From the NCBI RefSeq assembly GCF_039729195.1, contig NZ_CP155796.1:3844001-3908000 (forward strand): DNA of 64,000 nt, in the 5' to 3' direction. This DNA is from Mycobacterium sp. DL. GTDB taxonomy: Bacteria; Actinomycetota; Actinomycetes; Mycobacteriales; Mycobacteriaceae. Shown one piece after another: positions 1 to 8,775 of this stretch. Position 1 is the first letter of the stretch. The number at the start of each line of letters is the position of its first letter. The position numbers were made by a program, and so were the translations under genes. The notes below the pieces were generated by a model. It was not told the origin of the DNA, did no database searches, and saw nothing but the letters and a program-made list of their open reading frames with translations.

Positions 1-84
1 CAGCCCACATCCGCCGAGCAAGACGACGCAGGCGACGGCGGCGATCACTCCGGGCCAGAAGCGCTTGCCGACGGTCGTGCGCAT
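1..84 (-). CDS. proX: Osmoprotectant ABC transporter substrate-binding lipoprotein, N-terminus only
   Basis: Only the first 28 codons lie in the window; the gene runs off the left edge. The translation begins MRTTVGKRFWP and continues with a hydrophobic stretch ending in LLGGC, a lipoprotein signal peptide with a lipobox, so the mature protein should be a lipid-anchored extracytoplasmic solute receptor. The start overlaps the stop of the upstream permease (TGATG), so it is the last visible gene of the importer operon. The role as glycine betaine/choline-type receptor is inferred from the neighbours, because no binding domain is visible. Confidence 0.7.
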   Translation of the reverse strand, partial: MRTTVGKRFWPGVIAAVACVVLLGGCGL

Positions 85-866
85 CAGAGTCCCTTTGGCG
101 CGGCGACGATTTCGACCACACGCGCCAACCAGTCGATGAACAATGCCAACGCGGCCACCAGGATGCCACCGACCAGGAGGGTGACGTTCTGCTGCAACTT
201 GATCCCGGTCGTGATCAGCTGACCCAACCCGCCGCCGCCGGTGAACGACGCCAGCGCGGCGGTACCCACGATGAGTACCAACGCGGTCCGCACGCCGGCC
301 ACGATCACGGCGAGCGCCAGCGGCAACTCGACGCGCAACAGCGTGGAGAACGCGGACATCCCCATGCCGCGGGCTGCTTCGACCAGGCGCGGGTCGACAC
401 CGTCGAGGCCGGTCACCGTGTTGGCGATGATCGGCAGTGCGCCGTAGACCGTCAGCGCGACGATGGCACCGACCTGACCGATGCCGAAGAGCACCGCACC
501 GAGTGCGATCAAACCGATCGCCGGCGCGGCCTGACCGAAACCTGCGACGGTGATGACCGGCTTCGAGTAGCGACGCATCGGTCCGCGGGTCAGCAGGATT
601 CCGATCGGGATGGCGATCACGCACGTCAGCACCGTTGCCGCCAGGCTGATCGTCATGTGCTCGCGCAGCAGCGTCAACAGGTTCGGGATGCCCAGCGAGC
701 GCTGCTCCGAGTCGGATACGTCGGCGACGTTGACATACACCAGCGCGCCCACGACGGCGACGACACACGCCAGTGGCTGAAACACCCAGCGGCCGAGACC
801 GCGACGCCGGGGCTGCTCCGAGCCGGCGTCCGTCGCCGCGGGGACCTCGGGGATGACGGCCGTCAC
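84..866 (-). CDS. proZ: Osmoprotectant ABC transporter permease
   Basis: This 260-aa inner-membrane permease belongs to the ProW/OpuC family (BPD_transp_1). It has an N-terminal hydrophobic segment at about residues 28-46 and several further membrane spans. The coupling-loop motif is visible as VEAARGMGMSAFSTLLRVELPLALAVIVAG at about 160-190, which docks the ATPase. The start is GTG and overlaps the stop of the ATPase gene by four bases (GTGA). Together with the second permease it should form the channel of a betaine/choline-type importer. Assignment as proZ rather than proW is by convention. Confidence 0.85.
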   Translation of the reverse strand: MTAVIPEVPAATDAGSEQPRRRGLGRWVFQPLACVVAVVGALVYVNVADVSDSEQRSLGIPNLLTLLREHMTISLAATVLTCVIAIPIGILLTRGPMRRYSKPVITVAGFGQAAPAIGLIALGAVLFGIGQVGAIVALTVYGALPIIANTVTGLDGVDPRLVEAARGMGMSAFSTLLRVELPLALAVIVAGVRTALVLIVGTAALASFTGGGGLGQLITTGIKLQQNVTLLVGGILVAALALFIDWLARVVEIVAAPKGL

Positions 867-2059
867 GTCACGGACTCCGCGGATCCGGCCGCGCTGGGCA
901 TGCCGGACATCGCCTCCATGATGGTCTCGATCCGGATCACCCCGCGATAAGTGTTGCGGCGCCCCGTCACGACGACGACGCCGTGCGAGGAGGTGAGCAT
1001 GGCGTCGAGGGCATCGTTGAGAGTCGACGCGAGGCTCACTGCTTCGAGATCCTCGTCACGGCTCACTCCGGAGAGCGAATTCGGTTCCTGCAGTTCGGCT
1101 ATCGACAGCCATCTCTGTGGTCGGTCCTGGTCGTCGAGAACGATGACGTGCTCGCGGTCGATGGCCCGGGCGGCCCTGACCGCCTCGGCGGCGTCGCCAC
1201 CGACCCGCGCGACCGCGGCTTCGTGGAGTTCCACATCGCGCACCCGCGTCAGCGTCAGCTGCTTGAGAGCCGCACCGTGGCCGACGAAGTCGCTGACGAA
1301 GTCGTCGGCGGGGTTGGCGAGAATCTGTTCCGGGGTGTCGTACTGCACGATCCTCGAACCGACCTGCAGGATCGCGATGCGATCGCCGAGCTTGACGGCC
1401 TCGTCGAAGTCGTGTGTCACGAACACGATGGTCTTACGCAGTTCCTCCTGCAGTCGCAGCAGTTCGTCCTGCAGGCGCTGCCGGGTGATCGGGTCGACCG
1501 CGCCGAAGGGCTCATCCATCAGTAGCACCGGCGGGTCGGCGGCCAGCGCGCGTGCCACACCGATGCGCTGCTGCTGACCGCCGGAGAGTTCCCGCGGGTA
1601 GCGGTTCCGGTACTTTTCGGGCTCGAGGCTGACTAGGTCGAGCAGCTCGTCCACGCGGTCGGCGATGCGCTTCTTGTCCCACTTGAGCAGACGGGGGACG
1701 AGCGCGATGTTGTCGCCGACAGTGAGGTGGGGAAACAGACCCGCACCCTGGATGACGTAACCGATGTGGCGCCGGAGTTGGTCGGGGTCCTGACGGGTCA
1801 CGTCCTCGTCGCCGATCAGAATGCGGCCGGACGTCGGTTCGATGAGCCGGTTGATCATCTTCATCGTGGTGGTCTTGCCGCAACCGGAAGGCCCGACGAG
1901 CATCACGATCTCCCCGGCGGGAATCTCCAGGGTGACGTTGTCCACCGCCGGCACCGATTGCCCCTCGTACAGCTTGCTGACACCTTCCAGCAGGATGCGG
2001 GCGCCGCCGGCGGAGCGGTGACCTGTCGAGGGTGCCTCGTCGGTTGCCGGATCAGACAC
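863..2059 (-). CDS. proV: Osmoprotectant ABC transporter ATP-binding protein with C-terminal CBS region
   Basis: This 398-aa cytoplasmic ATPase energises the betaine/choline-type importer. The nucleotide-binding domain covers about residues 22-265, with Walker A GPSGCGKTT, Q-loop, signature LSGGQQQR, Walker B VLLMDEPFGAVD and H-loop VTHD. The C-terminal ~120 residues look like the CBS-pair region that in ProV/OpuA homologues senses ionic strength; only the second CBS (ending RGVIRIETIMEAM) is clear. The start is GTG and overlaps the permease upstream by 8 bp. All four transporter genes are close-packed and presumably form one transcript. Confidence 0.9.
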   Translation of the reverse strand: MSDPATDEAPSTGHRSAGGARILLEGVSKLYEGQSVPAVDNVTLEIPAGEIVMLVGPSGCGKTTTMKMINRLIEPTSGRILIGDEDVTRQDPDQLRRHIGYVIQGAGLFPHLTVGDNIALVPRLLKWDKKRIADRVDELLDLVSLEPEKYRNRYPRELSGGQQQRIGVARALAADPPVLLMDEPFGAVDPITRQRLQDELLRLQEELRKTIVFVTHDFDEAVKLGDRIAILQVGSRIVQYDTPEQILANPADDFVSDFVGHGAALKQLTLTRVRDVELHEAAVARVGGDAAEAVRAARAIDREHVIVLDDQDRPQRWLSIAELQEPNSLSGVSRDEDLEAVSLASTLNDALDAMLTSSHGVVVVTGRRNTYRGVIRIETIMEAMSGMPSAAGSAESVT

Positions 2060-2699
2060 GGATCCCCCTTGGGGTGGTGAGTCGGGTGAGGACGTTGAGC
2101 ACGGTGTCGAGGACGACCGCGAGGATCAGGATGCCGACGGTGCCGGCGACGATGGAGTTCGTCGCGTTGGCGCCGCCCGTCCTCGAGATCCCGGAGAAGA
2201 TGTAGCCGCCCAGACCGGGCCCCAATGCAAACGCCGCGATGGCGGCGATACCCATCAGCATCTGCGCCGAGACGCGGACGCCGGTCATGATCACCGGCCA
2301 GGCCAGCGGCAATTCGAGCCTCACCAGGGTGGTGAGCCTGTTCATGCCCATGCCGCGGGCGGATTCGACCAGCGTCTTGTCCACTCCGGTCAACCCCACC
2401 ACGACATTGCGCAGAATCGGGAAAAAGCCGAAGAACACCAGCATGATCACCGACGGCAGCACCCCGATACCGACGATTCCGACGAGAACCCCGAGCAGGG
2501 CGTACGACGGAATCGTGAGACCGACCGCGGTGATGGTGTTGCCGACCGTGGAACCCCACGGCGACCGGTAGATCAGCACGCCGATGACGAGTGCCAGCAC
2601 GGTGGCCACCGCGAGCGTCTGCACGACCAGGCTCATGTGCTGGTAGGCCAGGAAGGACAGCACCGCCCAACGGTCGGAGACGAACTCGAGGAAGCCCAT
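2052..2699 (-). CDS. proW: Osmoprotectant ABC transporter permease, first gene of the operon
   Basis: This 215-aa integral membrane permease has about five to six membrane spans and the coupling motif LVESARGMGMNRLTTLVRLELPLAWPVIMTG at about 110-140, nearly the same as in the partner permease at 84-866. It is the promoter-proximal gene of a four-gene operon (permease, ATPase, permease, receptor) on the minus strand. The 141-bp gap upstream of its ATG (2700-2840) must hold the promoter. An A+T-richer patch near 2808-2816 is the only promoter-like spot there, and it is not convincing. Confidence 0.88.
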   Translation of the reverse strand: MGFLEFVSDRWAVLSFLAYQHMSLVVQTLAVATVLALVIGVLIYRSPWGSTVGNTITAVGLTIPSYALLGVLVGIVGIGVLPSVIMLVFFGFFPILRNVVVGLTGVDKTLVESARGMGMNRLTTLVRLELPLAWPVIMTGVRVSAQMLMGIAAIAAFALGPGLGGYIFSGISRTGGANATNSIVAGTVGILILAVVLDTVLNVLTRLTTPRGIRV

Positions 2700-2840
2700 C
2701 AGGCTGCCACACGGAATGGGCGCGCAGGCGCGGCGAACGCGCCGCCCCGTCGAAGGCCCATCGAAGCCTGGTGCATCAGCGCCGCGTACCCACTCCCGGC
2801 GAGATGTATACCTAGTCTTCCAACTTTGCTGCTGGGTGCG

Positions 2841-3911
2841 TTATCCGAGGCCCGGGACGATGTCGCCGAGGCGGAACAGCACCGGGCGTTCCAGTTGCTC
2901 GTAGGTGCATGACTGCGGATCGCGGTCGGGTCGCCAGCGGTTGAATTGTGCGGTGTGCCGGAATCGCGCACCTTCCATGTGGTCATAGCGGACCTCGACG
3001 ACACGTTCAGGCCGCAGAGGCACGAAGGACAGATCTTTGCCCGCGTTCCACCGTGAGCCGCCGCCGTACCGGCGTGCGAGTTCCGGGTCCGCCGCGGCCT
3101 GTGCCGCCCAGTTCCATGGGTGGTGGTCGAACGTTGTTGCCAGCGATTGCAGTTCGGTGAACAGTCGGCGCCTTGTCGCCATCGGGAACGAACCGATGAC
3201 CCCGACCGAGGCCAGCGTGCCGTCGTCGGTGTAGAGCCCCAGCAGCAGCGATCCGATCGCATCGTCACCGGATTTGTGCAGCCGGTAACCCGCGACCACG
3301 CAGTCCGCGGTCCGCGCGTGCTTGATCTTGAACATCACCCGCTTGCCCGGGAGGTAGTGCCCGTCGAGCGGCTTGGCGACCACCCCGTCCAGGCCGGCCC
3401 CCTCGAACTCGTCGAACCACCGTTGCGCGGTGGCGAGGTCGGTGGTCGCCGGCGTGATGTGGAATGTCGGACCGGAGCCGGCCATCGCGTCGACCAGCGC
3501 CGCGCGCCGCTCGACGAACGGCCGCCCGGTGTAGTCGGTGTCGTCGAGCGCCAACAGGTCGAACGCGATGAACGCCGCCGGCGTCTGTCCGGCGAGCATC
3601 CGCACCCGCGAGGCTGCCGGGTGCATCCGTAGCTGCAGCGCATCGAAGTCCAAGCCGTGCGCACCGGCGATCACGATCTCGCCGTCGATGACACATCGCG
3701 GCGGCAGCTCTGCGCGGGCCGCGGCGGCGAGTTCCGGGAAGTACCGAGTCAGCGGCCGCTCGTTGCGGCTGCCCAACTCGACCTCGTCCCCGTCGCGGAA
3801 CAGGATCGATCGGAATCCGTCCCACTTGGGCTCATAGGAGGCCTCCGCAGGGATGGCGGGAACCGACTTCGACAGCATCGGAGGCACCGGCGGCATCACG
3901 GGCAGTTGCAC
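2841..3911 (-). CDS. ligC: ATP-dependent DNA ligase LigC, intact copy
   Basis: This 356-aa ATP-dependent DNA ligase has an adenylation domain and an OB domain. Motif I with the nucleotidyl-acceptor lysine is EPKWDGFR at about residues 28-35. Further motifs are FIAFDLLALD (III), GLDGVVAKPLDG (IV) and FKIKHARTADCVVAGYR (V). In mycobacteria LigC enzymes are minor ligases linked to NHEJ or base-excision-type repair alongside LigD and PolD1. The start is GTG, preceded by the sequence ACAATGA that recurs before the ligase remnant at 19.2 kb. A second ligC next to polD1 is split by a mobile element, so this may be the only working LigC here. Confidence 0.93.
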   Translation of the reverse strand: MQLPVMPPVPPMLSKSVPAIPAEASYEPKWDGFRSILFRDGDEVELGSRNERPLTRYFPELAAAARAELPPRCVIDGEIVIAGAHGLDFDALQLRMHPAASRVRMLAGQTPAAFIAFDLLALDDTDYTGRPFVERRAALVDAMAGSGPTFHITPATTDLATAQRWFDEFEGAGLDGVVAKPLDGHYLPGKRVMFKIKHARTADCVVAGYRLHKSGDDAIGSLLLGLYTDDGTLASVGVIGSFPMATRRRLFTELQSLATTFDHHPWNWAAQAAADPELARRYGGGSRWNAGKDLSFVPLRPERVVEVRYDHMEGARFRHTAQFNRWRPDRDPQSCTYEQLERPVLFRLGDIVPGLG

Positions 3912-3924
3912 CCGTTCATTGTCG

Positions 3925-4557
3925 CTACGCGCGCAAGCGTGCCAACAACGCGTCGAGTCCGTACTCGAAGACCGCGTCGTAGTCGGTGGGGGCCTGCAGG
4001 GCTTCGACGAGCGCCTGATCGGGCCAGGCGTTCGCCCAGAGTGAGGGATCCTCCTCGTCGTGCTTGGCTCCGCGCACTGCCGAGAACTGCATGACCGCCG
4101 AGGAGATGACGTGCACCTGGATGGCGCGCAGGATGAGCGCAGCGTCGGTTCCGGTCACTCCGAGATCTGCCAGTTGTGCCGCCAGTGCCCGTTGGATGGG
4201 TAGGAACAACTCCGGTGTGCGGTCGCGTTCGTGGGCGATACCGAGCAGGTGTTGGCGCTCGATGAGCACCCTGCGTTGTGAACGGGCAAGTGAGGCAATG
4301 CGTTCGACGGGACCATCGCCTTCGACAGGCAGGTTCGACAGCTCGACGAGCAGTCCTTCGACGAGGCTGTCCAGAAGTTGGTCGCGCCCGCCGATGTGCC
4401 AGTAGATCGACGTGACCGCCACGCCCAGTCGGTCGGCGAGGCTGCGCATGGTCAGCGCCTTCACCCCGTCGATCTCGATCAGCCGGGCCGCGGTCTGCAG
4501 GATCAGGTCCGCCGTGACGCCCGGATCACCCGCGGGGTTGCGACGCGGGGGCGCCAT
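3925..4557 (-). CDS. TetR-family transcriptional regulator
   Basis: This 210-aa protein has an N-terminal helix-turn-helix at about residues 30-60 (ALTMRSLADRLGVAVTSIYWHIGGRDQLLDSL), typical of TetR. The C-terminal part is the ligand and dimer domain. I prefer the ATG at 4557, which is preceded by GGGGGTG at a good distance; a GTG three codons upstream is the alternative. The gene overlaps the 3' end of the Rieske oxygenase gene and is probably co-transcribed with it. It is the obvious candidate to bind the palindrome at 5946-5960 between the oxygenase and the divergent amidohydrolase. Its ligand is unknown. Confidence 0.88.
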   Translation of the reverse strand: MAPPRRNPAGDPGVTADLILQTAARLIEIDGVKALTMRSLADRLGVAVTSIYWHIGGRDQLLDSLVEGLLVELSNLPVEGDGPVERIASLARSQRRVLIERQHLLGIAHERDRTPELFLPIQRALAAQLADLGVTGTDAALILRAIQVHVISSAVMQFSAVRGAKHDEEDPSLWANAWPDQALVEALQAPTDYDAVFEYGLDALLARLRA

Positions 4558-5890
4558 CGGTTTCACCCCCGGTCATTCGATCTGCTTCCGGCACATCGAG
4601 ATAACGTTCGAGGTTGCGGTGCATGTTGATGATGCGGCGCTCCTCGTTCGACAGGACGACATGAGTCAACCCCGGTTGGTGCAGTCCGCGTTGAAGCCCG
4701 GGCAGCACCGCGATGTCCTGGGTCAGAACCAGGCCGGGGTGGGCCTCGTCGGCGGTCAACCGGACGTCTGCAGGTTTGGTTCGCGGCGCCCCGGGCGGCA
4801 TTCTCATCCACAGCGTCATGACCAGTTCGCCGCGGTCGGGATCGACGCCGGGTCGGGAGGTCAGCACCGTCAGGTGGTCGGCGTTGGTCAGCAGCGACAT
4901 GTTGGGGAACACGTTGTACTGGTGTAGCCGCATGATCTGATCGTCGGTGGCCCACGCCAGGTCGACACCGCGTTCGGAGGCGAAGGACCGTGTCCGGTCT
5001 GCGATGAGCTCAGCGGCCGAACGCTCCGATGAGTCTTCTACCGGAAACGGAGTGCCCTCGGCGACGCCCATGAGCGCACCCTGGGTGCACACGTAGGCAT
5101 CCCACACCGCGGCGTCGTCCACACTCTCCTTGAGGTGCGGACTGGGTACGCCGTAGAGCTGTTCGGACTTGCCCGTGTGCCCCCAGATGGATTGCGGCGC
5201 AAAGACGTCGTCCATGCACCGGTGCAGTTCGGGATGCAACGTCTGGATGTGGTAGGTCTCGCTGAACCCGTCGGCGATCGTCTTCCAGTTGGCGTCGACG
5301 TCGATGGTCATCGTCGCGTAGCAGCGGAATTCGCTCAGCCGGTTCCACGCGATGTCATCCGGGACCGCCTCGAGATAGTCGCGCAGCGGCATAGCGGATA
5401 CGTCGAGATTGACGAACACGAGTCGCTCCCACGTGTCGACCTGCGCGGCGATCAGCGGGAACTCACTCATCGCGAGCGCGCCGAAACCCTTGCGGTGAGG
5501 CACCCGCCGCAAAGCGCCCTGCAGATCCCATGTCCAGCCGTGATAGCCGCACCGGAGTTCGCGCAATTGGGAACCGGCGCCGGTGCACAGGCTGTTCCCA
5601 CGATGACGACAGACGTTCTGGAACGCCCGCAGCTCACCGTCGTCACCCCGGAGGACCAGAACGGAGTATGGCCCACAACGGTATTCGAAGTAGTCACCTG
5701 GGTCGGCCACGTGGTCGACAGTGCAGGCGAACTGCCACACCCTGGGCCACATCCGTTCGTCCTCGAGTCGGGCGAACTCCGGTGAGTAGTAACGCTCCGC
5801 AGGAACCATGGTCGGTCGCTGTGGCGGCGCACCGATGGCGTCCTCACGCTGTGGCCCAGCGTGGCGGCTGGGCTGCGCCGTGTGTGTCAT
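4526..5890 (-). CDS. Rieske [2Fe-2S] aromatic-ring-hydroxylating oxygenase, alpha subunit
   Basis: This 454-aa protein is the large subunit of a Rieske non-haem iron oxygenase. The [2Fe-2S] ligands are visible as CRH, then 16 residues, then CGYH at about residues 89-111. The mononuclear iron histidines lie in GFSETYHIQTLHPE at about 210-222. A purine-rich ribosome-binding sequence precedes the ATG. No beta subunit, ferredoxin or reductase lies nearby, so electron transfer must use partners encoded elsewhere. Divergence from the amidohydrolase gene and the adjacent TetR suggest one locally controlled catabolic unit. The substrate cannot be read from the sequence. Confidence 0.9.
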   Translation of the reverse strand: MTHTAQPSRHAGPQREDAIGAPPQRPTMVPAERYYSPEFARLEDERMWPRVWQFACTVDHVADPGDYFEYRCGPYSVLVLRGDDGELRAFQNVCRHRGNSLCTGAGSQLRELRCGYHGWTWDLQGALRRVPHRKGFGALAMSEFPLIAAQVDTWERLVFVNLDVSAMPLRDYLEAVPDDIAWNRLSEFRCYATMTIDVDANWKTIADGFSETYHIQTLHPELHRCMDDVFAPQSIWGHTGKSEQLYGVPSPHLKESVDDAAVWDAYVCTQGALMGVAEGTPFPVEDSSERSAAELIADRTRSFASERGVDLAWATDDQIMRLHQYNVFPNMSLLTNADHLTVLTSRPGVDPDRGELVMTLWMRMPPGAPRTKPADVRLTADEAHPGLVLTQDIAVLPGLQRGLHQPGLTHVVLSNEERRIINMHRNLERYLDVPEADRMTGGETDGAPASQPRG

Positions 5891-5945
5891 GACTCGTCCT
5901 TCGAAAGTCGCTACCCGCGCTGGGAAACGCTATTACATTCGACTC

Positions 5946-5960
5946 TGTAACGGTGTTACA
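5946..5960. promoter_or_regulatory. Perfect palindrome, candidate TetR operator
   Basis: TGTAACGGTGTTACA is a perfect 6-bp inverted repeat around a 3-bp centre. It lies in the 113-bp divergent gap between the Rieske oxygenase and the amidohydrolase. A further TTACA at 5933-5937 pairs with the first TGTAA. Placement and symmetry fit an operator for the neighbouring TetR protein. It resembles KstR-type sites but has an extra central base, so KstR control is not claimed. Confidence 0.6.
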
Positions 5961-6003
5961 TTCACAAACAAGTCGGCTGACGCTCGCGCTCGAGGAGGAA
6001 ATC

Positions 6004-7764
6004 GTGTTCGACCTGAAGATCACCGGTGGGACCGTGGTTGACGGCACCGGGGCGGACCGATTCACCGCCGACGTCGCGGTGAAGGACGGCAAGATCGTCG
6101 AGATCCGTCGGCGTGGACCCGGCGACCCGCCGCTGGAGGGCAACGCCACCGAGACCATCGATGCCACGGGAAAGATCGTGGCGCCCGGGTTCGTCGACAT
6201 CCACACGCACTACGACGGTCAGGTCAGCTGGGACAGCGTGCTGGAGCCGTCCAGCAATCACGGGGTGACGACCGTCGTCGCCGGCAACTGCGGTGTCGGA
6301 TTCGCGCCGGTGCGCCCGGGCAGCGAGGAATGGCTGATCGCCCTGATGGAGGGTGTCGAGGACATCCCGGGGACGGCGCTGACCGAGGGCATCACGTGGG
6401 GCTGGGAGAGCTACGCGGAGTACCTCGACGTGATCGGCAAGCGGGAACTGGCCGTCGACTTCGGCAGCCAGATCGCGCACGGCACGGTGCGCGCGTACGC
6501 GATGGGGGAGCGCGGCGCCCGCAACGAACCCGCCAACGCGGAGGACATCGCGGCGATGAGCCGGCTGGTCCGCGAAGCCGCCGAGGCCGGCGCACTGGGC
6601 TTCTCGTCGTCGCGCACGATCGCCCACCGCGCCATGGACGGCGAACCTGTGCCTGGGACATATGCCGCCGAAGACGAACTGTTCGCGCTCGGCCATGCGA
6701 TGGCCGCCGGTGGCGCCGGGGTGTTCGAGCTCGCGCCCCAGGGGGCAGCCGGAGAGGACATCGTCGCGCCGAAGAAGGAACTGGAGTGGATGCAACGGCT
6801 CGGCGGCGAGATCGATTGCGCGCTGAGCTTCGCATTGATCCAGGTCGACGCCGACCCGAATCTGTGGCGTGAACAACTCGACATCTCGGCGGCCGCGCAC
6901 GAGGCGGGCAGCCGACTGCACCCGCAGATCGCCGCCCGCCCGTTCGGCATGCTGCTCGGCTTCCCGGGCCACCACGCGTTCACCCACCGTCCCACCTACC
7001 GGCGGTTGAAGGCCGAGTGCACCCGGGAGGAGCTCGCCGCACGGTTGGCCGAACCCGCGGTGCGGGCTGCGATCCTGTCCGAGGACGACATGCCGATCGA
7101 TCCGACGAAGCTCTTCGACGGCATGTTCGCGCTGGCGCAGAACGTGACGGAGCGGCTGTACTACCTCGGCGAGCCGCCCAACTATGAGCCCACCGACGAG
7201 GACACGGTGGCCGCGATCGCGCGCGAGCGTGGCCAGGATCCGCTGGCGACGATGTACGACCTGATGCTGGAGGCCGATGCCGGCAACATGCTGATGTTCC
7301 CGATGTTCAACTACTCCAACGGAAACCACGACGCGATCCGCGAGATGATCACCCATCCCGCCGGTGTGATGGGACTGTCCGACGGGGGCGCGCACTGCAG
7401 CATGATCTGCGACGCGTCCTACCCCACGTTCCTGCTGACGCACTGGGCGAGAGACCGCCATCGCGGTGCCACGCTGCCGCTGGAGTACGTGATCCGCAAG
7501 CAGGCGCACGACACCGCACAGCTGTTCGGGCTGACCGACCGCGGCGTCATCAGCGTCGGCAAGAAGGCCGACGTGAACGTGATCGACATGGACGCGCTCA
7601 CACTGCACGCCCCGCGGATGGCCTACGACCTGCCCGCCGGCGGTCACCGGTTGGTCCAGGGGGCGTCCGGTTACGACGCCACCGTCGTCAGCGGAGTCGT
7701 GACGCGCCGGCACGGTGCAGACACGGGTGCGCGTCCGGGTCGGCTGGTACGAGGAGCCCGGTAG
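6004..7764 (+). CDS. Amidohydrolase, N-acyl-D-amino-acid deacylase family
   Basis: This 586-aa cytoplasmic metal-dependent hydrolase has the amidohydrolase composite domain. The metal motif HTHYDGQ is at about residue 63 ([16 protein letters not shown]), later metal-site histidines are present, and [15 protein letters not shown] is at about 457-471. The family includes D-aminoacylases and dihydropyrimidinase-like enzymes that hydrolyse N-acyl or cyclic amide bonds. I chose the GTG at 6004 because AGGAGGAA ends three bases before it; the open frame extends back to 5953 without a good ribosome-binding site. It diverges from the Rieske oxygenase and leads into two alpha/beta hydrolases. Confidence 0.88.
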   Translation: MFDLKITGGTVVDGTGADRFTADVAVKDGKIVEIRRRGPGDPPLEGNATETIDATGKIVAPGFVDIHTHYDGQVSWDSVLEPSSNHGVTTVVAGNCGVGFAPVRPGSEEWLIALMEGVEDIPGTALTEGITWGWESYAEYLDVIGKRELAVDFGSQIAHGTVRAYAMGERGARNEPANAEDIAAMSRLVREAAEAGALGFSSSRTIAHRAMDGEPVPGTYAAEDELFALGHAMAAGGAGVFELAPQGAAGEDIVAPKKELEWMQRLGGEIDCALSFALIQVDADPNLWREQLDISAAAHEAGSRLHPQIAARPFGMLLGFPGHHAFTHRPTYRRLKAECTREELAARLAEPAVRAAILSEDDMPIDPTKLFDGMFALAQNVTERLYYLGEPPNYEPTDEDTVAAIARERGQDPLATMYDLMLEADAGNMLMFPMFNYSNGNHDAIREMITHPAGVMGLSDGGAHCSMICDASYPTFLLTHWARDRHRGATLPLEYVIRKQAHDTAQLFGLTDRGVISVGKKADVNVIDMDALTLHAPRMAYDLPAGGHRLVQGASGYDATVVSGVVTRRHGADTGARPGRLVRGAR

Positions 7765-7791
7765 GCCGGGGCGAGCGTAGCGACGGGGAGA

Positions 7792-8775
7792 ATGACAGCC
7801 TTCCGGTACGACCCACGTCACCGCCCGGCTCAGCCCGCCCTACCAGCACCGGATGCCTTCACTGTCGCGAATGCCGTTGTTGCCGAGGGTGTTTCGCTGT
7901 CCTTCGTGCGGGAGGGCGTCGGTGGGATACCGCTGCTGCTGATCCACGGCTACCCCGAGACCAAACGAATCTGGTGGCGCAACATCGAGGCGCTGGCAGT
8001 GTCGGGCTTCGAGGTGATCGCGCCCGACCTGAGGGGGTTCGGGGACAGCGACCTGCCCCCTGACGATCAACACGACCTCGTGACCTACTCACGTGACCTG
8101 CACGCGTTGGTGCACGGACACCTCGGCCACACCTCGTGCATTATCGCCGCGAGCGACGTCGGCGGAGTCGTGGCGACCGACATGATCCACCGGTTCCCCG
8201 GCTTCGTGGAGGGGTTCTGTGTGTTCAACACCGTGCCACCCATGGGTGTGGACTACACCGGAATTGTGTTCGACGACATCGCCGATGGAACGGCGGTCTC
8301 GGATCCGACCGGAGACTACCGGTGGATGCAGGGTGCATTCCCCGAGGAGCTCGCCGCGATGCTGGGCTCGGCGCAGGCGCGCAGGCAGTGGGTCGCCTCG
8401 ATGTACACCAACAGGCTGTGGGGGTCGAAGTATTCGTTCGAGCAGGCCGACGTCGACTTCATGACCGAGCCGTTCGCCGACGAGGCCCGGCTACGCGCGG
8501 GGTGGGCTACCTACCAACTGGCGTACGGCCGGATGTTGCCCGAGTTCCCGCTGATGGACGCTGTCGACGTTCGAACCCTGATCCTCTACGGGCCGGACGA
8601 CCACGCCATCGGCGAGGACTTCGTCCCTCGATGCGAGCGGGCGTTCAGCAATCGTATTGGGCCGCTGGTGGTTCCCGGGGCAGGGCACTTTCTGCAGTGG
8701 GAACGCGCCGACATCTTCAATGAACTGCTGCCTGCCGTCTTCGGCGGTACCGCCCGGAAGGATCCGCGTCCGTGA
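7792..8775 (+). CDS. Alpha/beta hydrolase, epoxide hydrolase/haloalkane dehalogenase-like
   Basis: This 327-aa alpha/beta hydrolase has the oxyanion motif HGYPETKRIWW at about residues 51-61. An aspartate nucleophile sits in IIAASDVGGVVA at about 119-130, where related enzymes have GHDWGG. A C-terminal histidine lies in GAGHFLQWE. This fits the Asp-nucleophile branch (epoxide hydrolases, dehalogenases) rather than a serine esterase. The ATG follows GGGGAG. The last codons overlap the next gene (GTGA), so the two hydrolases are translationally coupled and belong to the catabolic cluster that starts with the amidohydrolase. Confidence 0.85.
   Translation: MTAFRYDPRHRPAQPALPAPDAFTVANAVVAEGVSLSFVREGVGGIPLLLIHGYPETKRIWWRNIEALAVSGFEVIAPDLRGFGDSDLPPDDQHDLVTYSRDLHALVHGHLGHTSCIIAASDVGGVVATDMIHRFPGFVEGFCVFNTVPPMGVDYTGIVFDDIADGTAVSDPTGDYRWMQGAFPEELAAMLGSAQARRQWVASMYTNRLWGSKYSFEQADVDFMTEPFADEARLRAGWATYQLAYGRMLPEFPLMDAVDVRTLILYGPDDHAIGEDFVPRCERAFSNRIGPLVVPGAGHFLQWERADIFNELLPAVFGGTARKDPRP

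Noticed and set aside
5946..5960. KstR-type steroid repressor site
   Set aside because: The palindrome has a 3-bp centre whereas the KstR consensus has AAC-2-GTT; no steroid genes are near.
5962..7821. Minus-strand 619-aa open frame
   Set aside because: Antisense shadow of the amidohydrolase; no motif or start signal.
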